Notes under the pieces: model-generated
The model's input: only the letters and a program-made list of their open reading frames with translations
What the model was told of the DNA's origin: nothing
Databases searched by the model: none
In this document: positions 48,801 through 60,705 of the stretch, one piece after another
How the letters are laid out: the number at the start of each line of letters is the position of its first letter
How positions within the stretch are numbered: the stretch's first letter is position 1
Position numbers and translations under genes: made by a program
Origin: Penicillus capitatus
Lineage: Eukaryota > Chlorophyta
Direction: 5' to 3'
NCBI GenBank assembly: GCA_965649825.1
Contig: OZ287702.1
Span: 744,001 to 808,000, forward strand
DNA length: 64,000 nt

Positions 48801-51239
48801 CAGTTCCTCTCGATGTTAGAGAACGATGAGTTGTCAAGCCCTGCCGAATGGCTAACTAAATTGCGACAATTCGACGCCTCGAAAAAAGAAGCCGAAGTCA
48901 TAAAAAAGCTTTCTGCAAGGGAAGATAGTAACGGAGTAAGAGGAATAGTTTTCGTGTTCAATTCGAGCATACACAGAATATCAAAAGAGCCTGGCAATCT
49001 GGGATCGCGTTCACTCGACCTTCTCGCCAAGTTAGCACTCCTCGACCCAAACGGAGTGCCCATCGAGTGGGTGTACAAGTGGATCGGATCTGAGGATCTG
49101 CAACAGTCAAGAATGACGATGCGAAAATCAGTAAGGCTCCTCGAGCGCTTCTCCCATGTCTCGTGGGATAGAGAAAAAAAGCAGATCTTCATTCACAGCG
49201 AGACACAACTTTTAGCGCGACACATCCTGCTGAGCTTCGGAGAGAGTATTTGTGACACGAAGGAAGCAAGCGAAGAACAGATAAACAGAAAAGTCGCGGA
49301 TCACATTGAGATCATAGTGCATTCAATCCGCCATTACATTGAAAACTGGAGAACTGATCGTTCGAACAGAGATCTTTGGACCTCACTTGCCCAAAACCTA
49401 TCGTCGCTCAAGAAGAAGTCCGAGAATTACATGGATATCAATCAGCAGTTTAAGCTTTTCGGGCATATGTCAAGAGCGTACGAGGGAATGTGCATGTTCC
49501 GTAAATCGCTTTCATACGCTCAGAAAGCGTTAGAAATTTGCGAACATTTTCACGGAGACGCGGACCACCTGGAACTTGTTGAGTGCATTAAGAGCTACGC
49601 CGTCGGACTTTCGAGAACAGGAAGAGACAATGATGCCCTGCCGCTCTTTAAGAGGTCTCTCGAGATGTGTGAGCGCCTTCACGGGGATGGGGACAGCCCG
49701 GAACTCGTCCATTACATCAAGAGCTACGCCGCCGGACTCGAGCGAACGGGGAGAGTCAACGACGCGCTGCCGCTTTACAAAAAAGCTCTCGAGATGTGCG
49801 AGGACCTTCACGGCGATGCGGATCATCCGGAACTTGTCGAGTGCATAAACCGTTATGCCGTCGGACTCGGGCGAGCAGGGAAGGACGACAAATCTCTGCC
49901 GCTCCGCAAGAAAGCTCTCGAAATGTGCAAGCGCCTTCACGGCGACGCGGACCACCCGAAATTTGTCGAGTGCATCAAGAGCTACGCCGTCGGACTTTCG
50001 AGAACGGGAAAGGACAACGAAGCTCTGTCGCTCCTTAAGAGAGCTCTCGAAATGTGCGAGCGCCTTCACGGCGACGCGGACCACCCGAAACTCGTTGAGT
50101 GCATCAGAAGCTACGCCGTCGGACTTTCGAGAACGGGAAAGGACAACGAAGCTCTGCCGCTCCGCAAGAAAGCTCTCGAGATGTGCGAGCGCCTCCACGG
50201 TGCCGGGGACCACCCGGAACTCGTCGAGTGCATCAAGAGCTACGCCGTCGGACTTTCGAGAACGGGAAAGGACAACGAAGCTTTATCGCGCATTAAGAGG
50301 GCTCTCGAGATGTGCGAGCGCCTTCAGAGCGACGTAGACCACCCGAAACTCGTCGAGTGCATAAACCGCTACGCCATCGGTCTTTCGAGAACGGGAAAGG
50401 ACAACGAAGCATTGCCGCTTTATAAGAAAGCTCTCGAGATGTGCGAGCGCCTTCACGGCGACGCGGACCACCCGGAACTCGTCGAGTGCATAAACAGATA
50501 CGCCGTCGGTCTCGAGCAAACGGGAAGGGATAATGAAGGTTTGCCGTTCTGCAAGAAAGCTCTCGAGATGTGCGAACGCCTTTACGGCGACGCGAACCAC
50601 CCGGAACTCGTCGAGTGCATAAACCGCTACGCCGTCGGTCTTTCGAGAACGGGAAAGGACAACGAAGCATTGCCGCTTTACAAGAAAGCTCTCGAGATGT
50701 GCGATCGCATTCACGGCGACGCGGACCACCCGGAACTTGTCGAATGCATAAACAGATACGCCGTCGGACTTTCGCGAACGGGAAAGGACAATGATGCCCT
50801 ACCGCTCTTTAAGAGCGCTCTCGAGATGTGCGAGCGCCTTCATGGCGACGCGGATCACCCGAAACTTGTCGAATGCATGAACCGCTACACCATCGGACTT
50901 AGGCGAACGGGAAGGGACAACGAAGCTTTGCCGTTCTACAAGAAAGCTCTCGAGATGTGCGAACGCCTTTACGGTGATGCGGACCACTCAGAAGTCCTCA
51001 AATGCATAAACCGCTACGCAGTCGGACTTTCCAAAGCGAAAAGATACAAGGAAGTTCTGCCACTTTACAAGAGGGCTCTCGAGATGTGCGAGCGCATTCA
51101 TCGCCACGCAGACCACCCTGACCTCATCCAATGCATCAAGACCTACGCCATTGGACTCTTAAAAGCGGGAAAGTTTATTAAGGCGTGCTCTTATTGGAGA
51201 AGAGAAAGAGCTATGCGTAAACGACTTAATAACAGATAA
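45842..51239 (+). CDS. NB-ARC protein with 43-residue TPR array
   Basis: Four exons, 45842-45922, 45975-46079, 46129-46368 and 46413-51239, give 1,750 residues. Residues 1 to about 750 form a mostly helical N-terminal part with no recognised effector domain. The NB-ARC ATPase follows: P-loop GPGGIGKSQLAAKVFEHL near residue 780, Walker B NLFVFDDAPDL near 853, VIVTTRDSG, and a GLPL-like PQYPLALMQF. From about residue 1,170 come 13 TPR units of 43 residues each, of the type LPLYKKALEMCERLHGDADH followed by PELVECINRYAVGLSRTGKD. This is the domain order of NLR and STAND switch proteins, in which the repeat end senses and the ATPase oligomerises. The repeats are nearly identical, which suggests recent expansion. 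Function is inferred from architecture alone. Confidence 0.85.
49507..51190 (+). repeat. 129-bp tandem repeat array (13 units)
   Basis: Thirteen units of 129 bp encode the 43-residue TPRs of the NB-ARC protein. Units 4-11 are the most alike; shared DNA blocks such as AAAGCTCTCGAGATGTGCGAG and CGCCTTCACGGCGACGCGGAC recur with few changes. Units 1, 12 and 13 are more diverged, as expected if new copies arise in the middle. Two reading frames besides the coding one are open over long stretches, a consequence of the repeated composition rather than other genes. Confidence 0.9.
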
Positions 51240-52078
51240 GAACTGAATACGTTTCTGGTTGATTGCCTTTTGTTCTCTCTCTTAAGTTGTTTTCGTTAGC
51301 TTTCATGAGTAACGCCGTGTCTGCGTTAAGATGCGCATGTTGCCTAAATGGCCACAATCGAGTTCTATCTGTATGTCACACCTTTTGCAAGTATTGATTA
51401 CGTGTTTTATACGGATAGCTAACCGCCCTCTAACGTTGTGTAATCGTATCGTCCGTTACTAGTAATTGCCCGTTGATGAACTTGGTTTTCCTAGGTTAAA
51501 CTGAAGAAAAGTAAAGTGCCTTGCAGTTTATCTCCGACGTCACTGTCGTGGTTACCCGCTGTCTCGCAGCTGACCAAGAGGAGGCGGAGACCGACGTGCA
51601 TGTATTCGATGCGACATGTTCATTCGTTCCCTCTCCATAGATTCCGAATCACAGGAGTTGATAGTCCTTTAATCAACAAACCTTCGTCATCGTTCACGTT
51701 TGCGCGCGTTTGTGCCGCAAGTTGGCGACACGACGAAAGCAATAATGATGAATTGATAAGACGCGTCAAAAGAGACAATGTAGATAACCGGAGGATTGCA
51801 AAGGTTGTCAATTCAACAAAACGTTCATATACCAAGGTCATGATGCGTCTCTGAAGCTAGCTGTGAAGAGTCTAGTCCCCAAATACTCTTTTTAGAATGC
51901 TTGCGTGTGTTCTTAATTCGCCGACTGCGCATGGTACATGTTGATTCAGACGCTATGTAAATGAGAAAGTTAATTGTATATATGCAGGTGACCTAGACTA
52001 ACAGCGAAGGTTAAACAGTTGATCTTTGTTTTTGACCAGTTCGCACGTGCTCAGTGTCGTGTGCGCGCGGCGCGCTGC
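51240..52078. other. Intergenic region after the NB-ARC gene
   Basis: About 840 bp with no supported gene. A 112-codon plus-strand frame at 51516-51854 has no recognisable feature. This region separates the NB-ARC gene from the tandem repeat. Confidence 0.4.
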
Positions 52079-54858
52079 GCCGGGCGCCGTCGGCGCGCAT
52101 GCGGATGCGAGGCGGAGGCAGAGAAACGGCGGGCGAACGCGGATTAATGATGATTGTTCGATGTCTTCGATTCTGCAGACTAGTCTCTGATTTGCCGTCG
52201 TTTCAGTCCATCACTCTTCCCTGCGCAACTTCACCGTCGTCGAGTAGATGCGAATTCTGCTTGAGTAACAAGACCCTTCAGCTGTCTTCTTCACCGATCG
52301 CTGATCGTCTGAATACTGCGTTCAATTAGGCCATTGGATTGTGGACTATAAACCCCAGACGTGAGGTGTGACATGTCCTGTTCTTCACACCATGTCGATA
52401 CGCCAGTCCACAAAACACCTGCGCATTATCTGCATAGATCAATCGTAGAGGAGACTCGGCTGTCGTATTGTCTCGAATCCATGCACTAACCGGCAGAATT
52501 GATCGAACTCTTCCGCATCTTGAGCATCAGTTACCCATTGCCACTCGTCAGATGGCTGAGATTCTGATGTACACCAATGCACGCAATGCGCTTTCTCGAT
52601 CACCGTGCGACTTTTTGTTGTCAGATGATCGAGACGTAGCGCGTCCGCTGCGTCTTCGTATCCCAGAAGTTTGCGATCTTCGATTGAGTGACAGTATACG
52701 AGCATGGCAGATAGTTCGCTCTGCGAAACGAATCCAGATTTGCGTCACGATCGCTTGCAGATGGCCCGCCTATTGGCAGGTCATCGGCACACTGAATGTG
52801 TTACTGCTTAGGACACGAGTGTTCCAGAGCCGATGCTACTGCAGTCGGCGTCGTCTCCGCGCAATTGACGTTTCCCGTAGCTGCCTTCCTCGACTTCCGG
52901 CCATCCGTACTCCCAGTCGGCATATCTGATCCGTCAGTCGATGCGTCTCGGTCGGCGTTTGCGCGGACGAAAACGACATCCACTGCCGATTGTTCCGAAA
53001 CAACTGCACGACTGACTGGCGACCGAACTTCGCCGAAATCGACCCCATGTTTCCAGATTTACGCCGCAGCACCACATGCCGCTGTGAGACTGACCACCGC
53101 AACTTCACGAAGGCTGTGAGCGACGACGCAGTCGCATCGACGAAACCCTCGGCGAAGCTGAGATGCGGTCAGCGGAGTCAACCACCGCAGACAAAGGCAT
53201 CGTCACATACCATCCGTACTTGTGCCGGTCCAGGGACCTCAACTGGAGGCATCTGAGGCGCGGACACGGACGACACAGAGTCGGATGTGTTTGTAATGTT
53301 TGTCCGTGCGGTCGGTGGCTAGTCTGCACGGAACGGCTTCGCTTTCCACCAGCAGCAGTAGAAGAACGCCTACGACGCTCCGAAACCAGACTGTCGCGTG
53401 CGCCGGGCGCCGTCGGCGCGCATGCGGATGCGAGGCGGAGGCAGAGAAACGGCGGGCGAACGCGGATTAATGATGATTGTTCGATGTCTTCGATTCTGCA
53501 GACTAGTCTCTGACTTGCCGTCGTTTCAGTCCATCACTCTTCCCTGCGCAACTTCACCGTCGTCGAGCAGATGCAAATTCTGCCTGAGTAACAAGACCCT
53601 TCAGCTGTCTTCTTCTCCGATCGCTGATCGTCTGAATACTGCGCTTCACCAGACCGTCGGATTGCGGATGATATACCCTATGACGTGAGGTGCGACACGG
53701 GCTGTCGCACCATGTCGATACGGCAGATCCACAAAACACCTGCGCATTATCTGCATAGATCAATCGTAGAGGAGACTCGTCTGTCGTATTGTCTCGAATC
53801 CATGCACTGACCGGCAGAATTGCTCGAACTCTTCCGCATCTTGAGCATCAGTTACCCATCGCCACTCGTCAGATGGCTGAGATTCTGATGTACACCAATG
53901 CACGCAATGCGCTTTCTCGATCACCATGCGACCTTCTGTTGTCAGATGATCGAGACGTAGCGCGTCCGCTGCGTCTTCGTATCCCAGAAGTTGCGGTCTT
54001 CGATTGAGTGACAGTATACGAGCATGGCAGATAGTTCGCTCTGCAAAACGAATCCAGATTTGCGTCACGATCGCTTGCAGATGGCCCGCCTATTGGCAGG
54101 TCATCGGCATACTGAATGTGTTACTGCTTAGGACACGAGTGTTCCAGAGCCGATGCTACTGCAGTCGGCGTCGTCTCCGCGCAATTGACGTTTCCCGTAG
54201 CTGCCTTCCTCGACTTCCGGCTATCCGTACTCCCAGTCGGCATATCTGATCCGTCAGTCGATGCGTCTCGGTCGGCGTTTGCGCGGACGAAAACGACATC
54301 CACTGCCGATTGTTCCGAAACAACTGCACGACTGGCTGGCGACCGAACTTCGCCGAAATCGATCCCATGTTTCCAGATTTACGCCGCAGCACCACATGCC
54401 GCTGTGAGACTGACCACCGCAACTTCACGAAGGCTGTGAGCGACGACGCAGTCGCATCGACGAAACCCTCGGCGAAGCTGAGATGCGTCAGCGGAGTCAA
54501 CCACCGCAGACAAAGGCATCGTCACATACCATCCGTACTTGTGCCGGTCCAGGGACCTCAACTGGAGGCATCTGAGGCGCGGACACGGACGACACAGAGT
54601 CGGATGTGTTTGTGATGTTTGTCCGTGCGGTCGGTGGCTAGTCTGCACGGAACGGCTTCGCTTTCCACCAGCAGCAGTAGAAGAACGCCTACGACGCTCC
54701 GAAACCAGACTGTCGCGTGCGCCGGGCGCCGTCGGCGCGCATGCGGATGCGAGGCGGAGGCAGAGAAACGGCGGGCGAACGCGGATTAATGATGATTGTT
54801 CGATGTCTTCGATTCTGCAGACTAGTCTCTGACTTGCCGTCGTTTCAGTCCATCACTC
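52079..54858 (-). mobile_element. Tandem 1.32-kb repeat with decayed retroelement coding
   Basis: Two full units begin at about 52081 and 53404, and a partial third at 54723 stops at 54858. Unit lengths are about 1,323 and 1,319 bp, and the copies look over 95 percent identical by eye. On the minus strand the second unit has an integrase-like fragment, with YADNAQVFCG and HRVYHPQSDGLVKRSIQTI matching the D-N-x-F and YHPQSNGLxER style of Ty3/gypsy integrases. A second minus-strand frame upstream (RLDHLTTEGRMVIEKAH) is open but unidentified. The same positions in unit 1 carry frameshifts. All frames are interrupted, so the element is not intact. Type (Ty3 versus other) is a guess. Confidence 0.7.
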
Positions 54859-54864
54859 AGTATC

Positions 54865-57800
54865 ATGATAAACTTCAGACGGTCTGCAGTCGGTATCATT
54901 CTGCTTCTATATTGTCTGGCAGAAGCACAACAAGAGCTCGAAGGTGAAAGGAACAAACACACTCGTTCTTCGGAAACTTCTCGTAGACACGCAACATTAC
55001 CTTTTGTCGCTCTTTCCGGCCCGGAAAGAGAGAGATTCGAGTTGCTAGAAACCGAACGTGTGCTTGGACACGCGTTTTAACCTTGAGGCTTTCTTCACAG
55101 GAGAGGGATGCGCTTTGAAAGAGGAAGGCACCAACGCAAGTTTTAATGAAGAACGTGGGACATGGACCGTCGGCGACGAGTTTTTTGAAGACTACGACTT
55201 GCAAGACGTTGTCGACTGTGCGAGTGAGGGAGATGTGATACGCTTGAACGTTGTTGTGTTAAGCCAACACGCCCCTAACAATGAGCTCATCTACTTACAC
55301 TTGTGTCGATCTCCAAGCGACAGGTCGTAGGTTCGCTACACCTTCCCATCCACAAATAGACCCGCGGCTCTACGTCACAGATTCCAAGTAGATTCCGGAA
55401 TCTTCGCAGAATATTCCTTCTTTGTTACTTAAAATAAAGTACCCTATAAAAGCTTTGTGAATGTACAGATCTTGTCTTTCGTTTGTAAGACTTTACGTTT
55501 CACAGGTCTACGTGCGCCCACCTTTAAAATTGTTTCCATCTAAAAACCTACGCAACAACGTCTCCAAAACCATTCGTCCACGAAGACGCATTGAGATCGT
55601 GAAACGTCTCGAAATACGCGGAGTCTATGAAGAGAGTCCCGCAGGCGCAAACGTTCCGAAACCAGCGCTGACGTGCCCTTTGGGCAACTCGCTCCTCTTT
55701 ATCCAGTCAGTTACAATAGACACCTCAGTGTAGTTCTGAATTGCGTCTGCAGGAATGCGAGTACCATTTTGCAGAACGTTGTCGTTCGAGATTGCGAGTT
55801 CGCGGAGCAGTTCGCGAATCTTAACATCGTCGATGTCACCTGCAATCAATCCCGCGAGGGTCCCATCGTACTCGAAATGATCGGCGTTGAATTCATCAAC
55901 AATCGCAATCTACGTGGGAGAGTTGGATTTCATGTTCATAATGCTTCCTGCGTCTCGGTCACTCTTCGCAACTTCACATTCCGACAAAATGAATATCTAC
56001 TTGGTTCTGTTTTCGGAAAGCAGAATGACCTCGAGAGCGTACTCATTTCTGATAACATCCAGTGGCTCCAAATGACCATCAGAGGCGAATTCACCGCATT
56101 CTTCAATACAGAAATGCAGCGGAATGAATTTTTGGGCAGAGCAAACGATAACGATCAACCGTACAATCATTTTCGTTCCCTATGGATTAGATTTAACAAG
56201 AGTTGTGGCTGCAGGTTTGAGGACATGGCACATCCAACAGACGTCTCTGCTTTAAAGAATGCCGTCTTTCGCTTTCCGGAGACGTCAACATCAAGACTGA
56301 AGGATATCGTTTCGATGAACAACACCGGCTGCGTGATGTCTATTGAGAGAGGAACGCTGACAGTGATTGGGATTCACAGTTTATTAACAACACTGGCGGG
56401 ATCGGCTCCGTTATCATCGCCTTTCGAAGCAATGTCTCTCTGACCGATGCTGTATTCGAGATCAACGCGTACAATAACCCAGGAGGATGCTGGACTTGGC
56501 AGATGGAAGAGATAGCTTGATCCGCAACGTGCATTTTCGGAGGAATTTCGCCATAGCAGGCTCTTGTATTCTTGCGACGGATCCGAAGAGTCTGGGCATC
56601 TGGAACTCCACTCTGGAGCTGAACTACAATGACTATGGAGGGGCGGTTTCCGTAGACAGATCCTTCGATTCGAATTCGAGCTTGACGATTTCCGATTGTC
56701 GGTTTTTGACAAACAATGTGACTGGGTCTGGACACCGTGCCAGGGGCAGCGTCGTCATCCAGCGTTTTAATGGCGGGAATATCACAATACAATCGACGAC
56801 CTTTGGACGACAGGTTGAAGAAAGGTGTTCGCTTCACTCTGACAATCTTTTCGGAATGTTCATTAATGATGATCGTATCGGAATGGTAGTGCTGACGGAC
56901 ACTCTGAACATTGCACTGGCTGTCAGAAATTGTTCGTTTGTCAAGGGACTCGGTATTTTGGGCAGCGGGATCCGTTTGGTAGACGTCAGTGGCAACTTCT
57001 CTATCGCACAATCTCTGTTTCATGAGATCAGAACTTGCACCTATGCGAGTGCCATATTCTTGAGATCTGCCAGTGCATACGGTACTGTTCCCACGATGCT
57101 GACTATTACAGACTGTGCAGTTTCTTCAAATCGTTTCCGCGGCCAGACGATCTACATAAGTGGAAGCAGAGTAAACGCAGAACTGGGAGGAATACGATTT
57201 GAGGACAATGTTATCAATACCCGGTGGTGGATTGGAGGTTCCGTATTATTTGCAGGTGGCGTCGACAGTCTCTCTATGATAAACTGCACGTTGCAGAACA
57301 ACAGCGCTCTGATTGATCGTAGTACTATGGAAGAGATGGGATCAGTGCACATAGAACGCACCCGAAGAATCAGGATAGAGCGAAGCAATTTCAACGCCAA
57401 TTCGGTGGGTTCGAGAAGAGGGAATGCTGGAGGTGCCATCTATTGTTCCGCTGACGGAGAAACCAGCAGTCTAGAAATACATGAATGCGAATTTGAGAGG
57501 AATGTTGCTGCTGACGGTGGAGCTCTTTATCTCAGCGGCTTCCACCATCTTCGTTTGACAAACTGTACCTTTCGAGAAAACAGAGCCGCTGATTATGGAG
57601 GAGCAATCCGTATTCTTGCACCAACCTCTGGGTATGACGACATCATTAGAGTAAACTTCACCGGAAACAAAGCTGCCGTCGGGGGGGCCTTGTGTATCAG
57701 CGGTCAACAGACACCATCACTGCAAGAGTCCTTTTTCTCAGAAAATGAAGCAACGTTGTATGGAGGTGCCATTGCACTGATAGCGCTCCATCGACCAGGA

Positions 57801-60705
57801 TCCTTTGCATACAATGGATCCATCATCTACGACGGGACTGGCGCACGCTCCCAGACTCAACTACCATACATGACTCCATACGGCGAAACCATAGGTCGTT
57901 CCAGCACATTTATAGCAAATAGAGCATCGTTCGGAGGTAGCACCGACTAATATGTTTGCATAGTACTAAAAGTGAGGTCATTGTCTCCAGGAGCTCTTTT
58001 CTTCTATGGCGCTCGCGTCATTGTCGATGTGGACATCAACCCAACCCAAGTCTTTAATGCGTCCAGTCACTGTCTCTACTGTCGATTTCGAGACAGACTA
58101 AACTGTACCAGGAATCATGCAAGCATTGCTGGAGGTGCCATTTTTGCAAGAGAGATACGAGACGCAAAGCACTTCATGGAACGCTGCAGAAATGTTGGAG
58201 AAGAACCACTCGAGGAGAACACTGTCACCACCTCGTACGCTGAGAATCCGGTGTGCCTGGTGGACGCAGACAACACTGTCGGAGAAGGCGGATATGGTCC
58301 AGATGTTGCCACCACAGCAATCGGCTTCTTCGCCGCACTGATCTACGACAACGGAACTCGGGTGATACTAGAAGAAGGAGCTGAGTATGACTTTGGCGAT
58401 TGGAAGAGCGGTGACGATTTTCCCACGATGCAGATTTCCCTCCATGACGACTATGGACAAGGTCCGGCAAGAAAGGGATCTTCATCCGTAAATTTGCCTC
58501 ACGCCGACCTGGGAAATGTGCACCTGCCTGACTATTCGGCTCCTGTCACAGCAGTTTTGAGATCTGCTGATGGTCTTCTTCCGAACGACATCGTGGCCGA
58601 TTTAGCATCAGGAGAGGCAAATCTCACAATCGGTTCGCCGATGGTGAAACCTGAAATCTACACAGCTACCCTGAGTGTACCGGACTTGTCCACAGAAAGT
58701 ATACGTTTTAGAGTCAGAATCCGTCCGTGCATCGTAAACGAAGTGCCTCGTGAGGACAACAGGGGTTGTAATGAATGCGATCCTGGACAATACAACTTTG
58801 ATCCCAGAAAAGGAAGATGTGTCACATGTCCAGACGATGCAGACTGTTTGGGCAAGTATATTCTCCCAGAGTCCGAACACTGGAATGCATTTCCATGCTC
58901 GCACCACGTTCAAAAGTGCATTTCTACAGAAGCCTGTCTTGGCCGAAACTCAGAAGCTCTAAACACCACCTCATTGGAAGACAAGGCGACAGGATGCGAA
59001 CTGTCCGAAAAAGATGTTAGAGATTATCAGTTGGCTTTGTGCAAAGAAGGATATGAAGGCTCCCTGTGCGGGTCGTGCGCAAGGGATCATGGTAGGTTCG
59101 GCACATTTAGGTGCCTGCCATGTCAGCATCCTATCAGTGCGATTGCGACTGTTATTGCCGCCCTCTTCTTCATGACGATTCTTTCGCTGATTCAGATAAG
59201 AGGGACATTGACCCTTGCAGATCTACAGTCGTCGAGGAGAAACTTTTCGAGATTAATCAAACGCTGGAAAAGACTCTCTGTCCACCACAATACGAATACC
59301 AATCAGAGAGTCACGGACACGCCTCAACAAGAAGCAGGACCCTCAGATCCAACTGCGCGACCTCGAGATTCGTCATCGGACTACCAAAGTAAAGCGCAAG
59401 AAGAGAACATAAAGTTCGTGCAAATCCTAAAGGTGACCTGTCATTTTCTTCAAGGATCTCTCTGCTGCATCAGTTATGTGCAGATTGCCGTGAACTTTGT
59501 TCAAGTCGTGGCTGCTGGAATGGCACTGGACATAGCTTGGTCGTCGTCCGTACTCCGACTTTTCGAAGCTTGGGGTGCGTGACATTTGCATCATTGATTT
59601 AATAAGAGTGACTCCTGCTTGCTACACAGATTGGATAGGCGGAGCCGTGAGCCTGTCCTTTGGATTTTCATTCGGCTGCTTATTGCCAAAAAATGCAGCA
59701 ACGTCGACATCTGTTGTGCTGGCGATTATGACGCTCTCCATGCCTCCGTTCGTCGCCTCTTTCATTTGTTTAGTCTGGACAAGCTATGCAGTGATGAAAG
59801 GCAGGCCAGGGGTATACCTGATCCGAAGAATCGTTCTTGTGTGTGTCTCTGTCTTCTACGTCTCCTATCTTCCTCTCGTCCGCACGGCCATCAGCGTGTT
59901 TTCCTGCGTGGATGTCTTTTACGCTGTCACTCTTGAAGGAGTTGATGCATCGCATTCTTACTGGGCCGTGGACATGTCCATCAGGTGTTTCGTCAGCAGC
60001 CACAAGGTTCTTGCAATCGGCGTCGCCCTCCCGGTTCTCATGCTCTCTCTCCTCTTTCCTGTCCTCATGGCTACGATTCTCATCATCGCCAGCAAGAAGG
60101 ATTCACTTCGTTCTCCCTGGATTCGAGAAACATTCGGCATACATTTTGCCGCTTTAAAAGAACTCTTCATATTCTGGGAATGCATTGTCTTGTTAAGGAA
60201 GTTTCTAATAGCTGTTGTAGCTGCCTTTTCGTACGATTTAGAAGCCAATCTACAGGGAATGTTTCTTCTTGCTATTCTACTGCTTGCACTTTTTCTGCAC
60301 GTTTCGGCATCACCATTCAGGTCAAACATGAACACCCTCAATCTCCTTGAATCCGCGTCTCTCATTATTAGTGCGTCTACTATACTGTGTGGTCTCATTC
60401 TGAATGACAAGAAGATTTCGCATGATATTTTGTCATCCAGTTTGACGGCAGCCATTCTGTTTCTGAATATCGGTTTCTCCTTGGTGCTTGCTTACTTTCT
60501 GGCAAAACACAAAATCAATGAAATGCATTTCGTTCTTTTGTCGAATGGAGAAGAACTGCCGTCGAACAATATATTCAGCGTGATTAAGAACTTTCTCGTC
60601 CATCGTTTCGAACAACTCAAAAATGCACTCACACAGAAACCCCGCGACATACAACATTCTGGTTTGGTACCGAGAGTCGAGTTGACACCGGATCTTCCAA
60701 ACTAG
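54865..60705 (+). CDS. Secreted Pmp-type beta-helix protein with multi-span membrane tail
   Basis: A large multi-exon gene. The N-terminus MINFRRSAVGIILLLYCLAE is a signal peptide. Several short exons lead into a long region built from right-handed beta-helix turns with the FxxN and GGA[IL] motifs of chlamydial polymorphic membrane proteins, for example CTFRENRAADYGGAIRIL and FFSENEATLYGGAIALI. A Cys-rich module (CNECDPGQYNFDPRKGRCVTC) follows, then about eight or nine hydrophobic spans from HPISAIATVIAALFF to LFLNIGFSLVLAYFLA near the C-terminus. This plan matches large surface proteins of algae and other protists; their roles are mostly unknown. The intron ending at 57991 rejoins a GGA motif. 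The intron after 59575 rejoins EAW and DWIGG. Some internal boundaries (55240-55500 and 56440-56490) are unresolved. Confidence 0.75.

Noticed and set aside
49530-50213. Minus-strand 227-codon frame in the TPR array
   Set aside because: It repeats with the 129-bp unit and has no family resemblance, so it is a by-product of the repeat.
49507-51190. CRISPR-like array
   Set aside because: The repeats are 129-bp coding units without spacers, in a eukaryotic gene.
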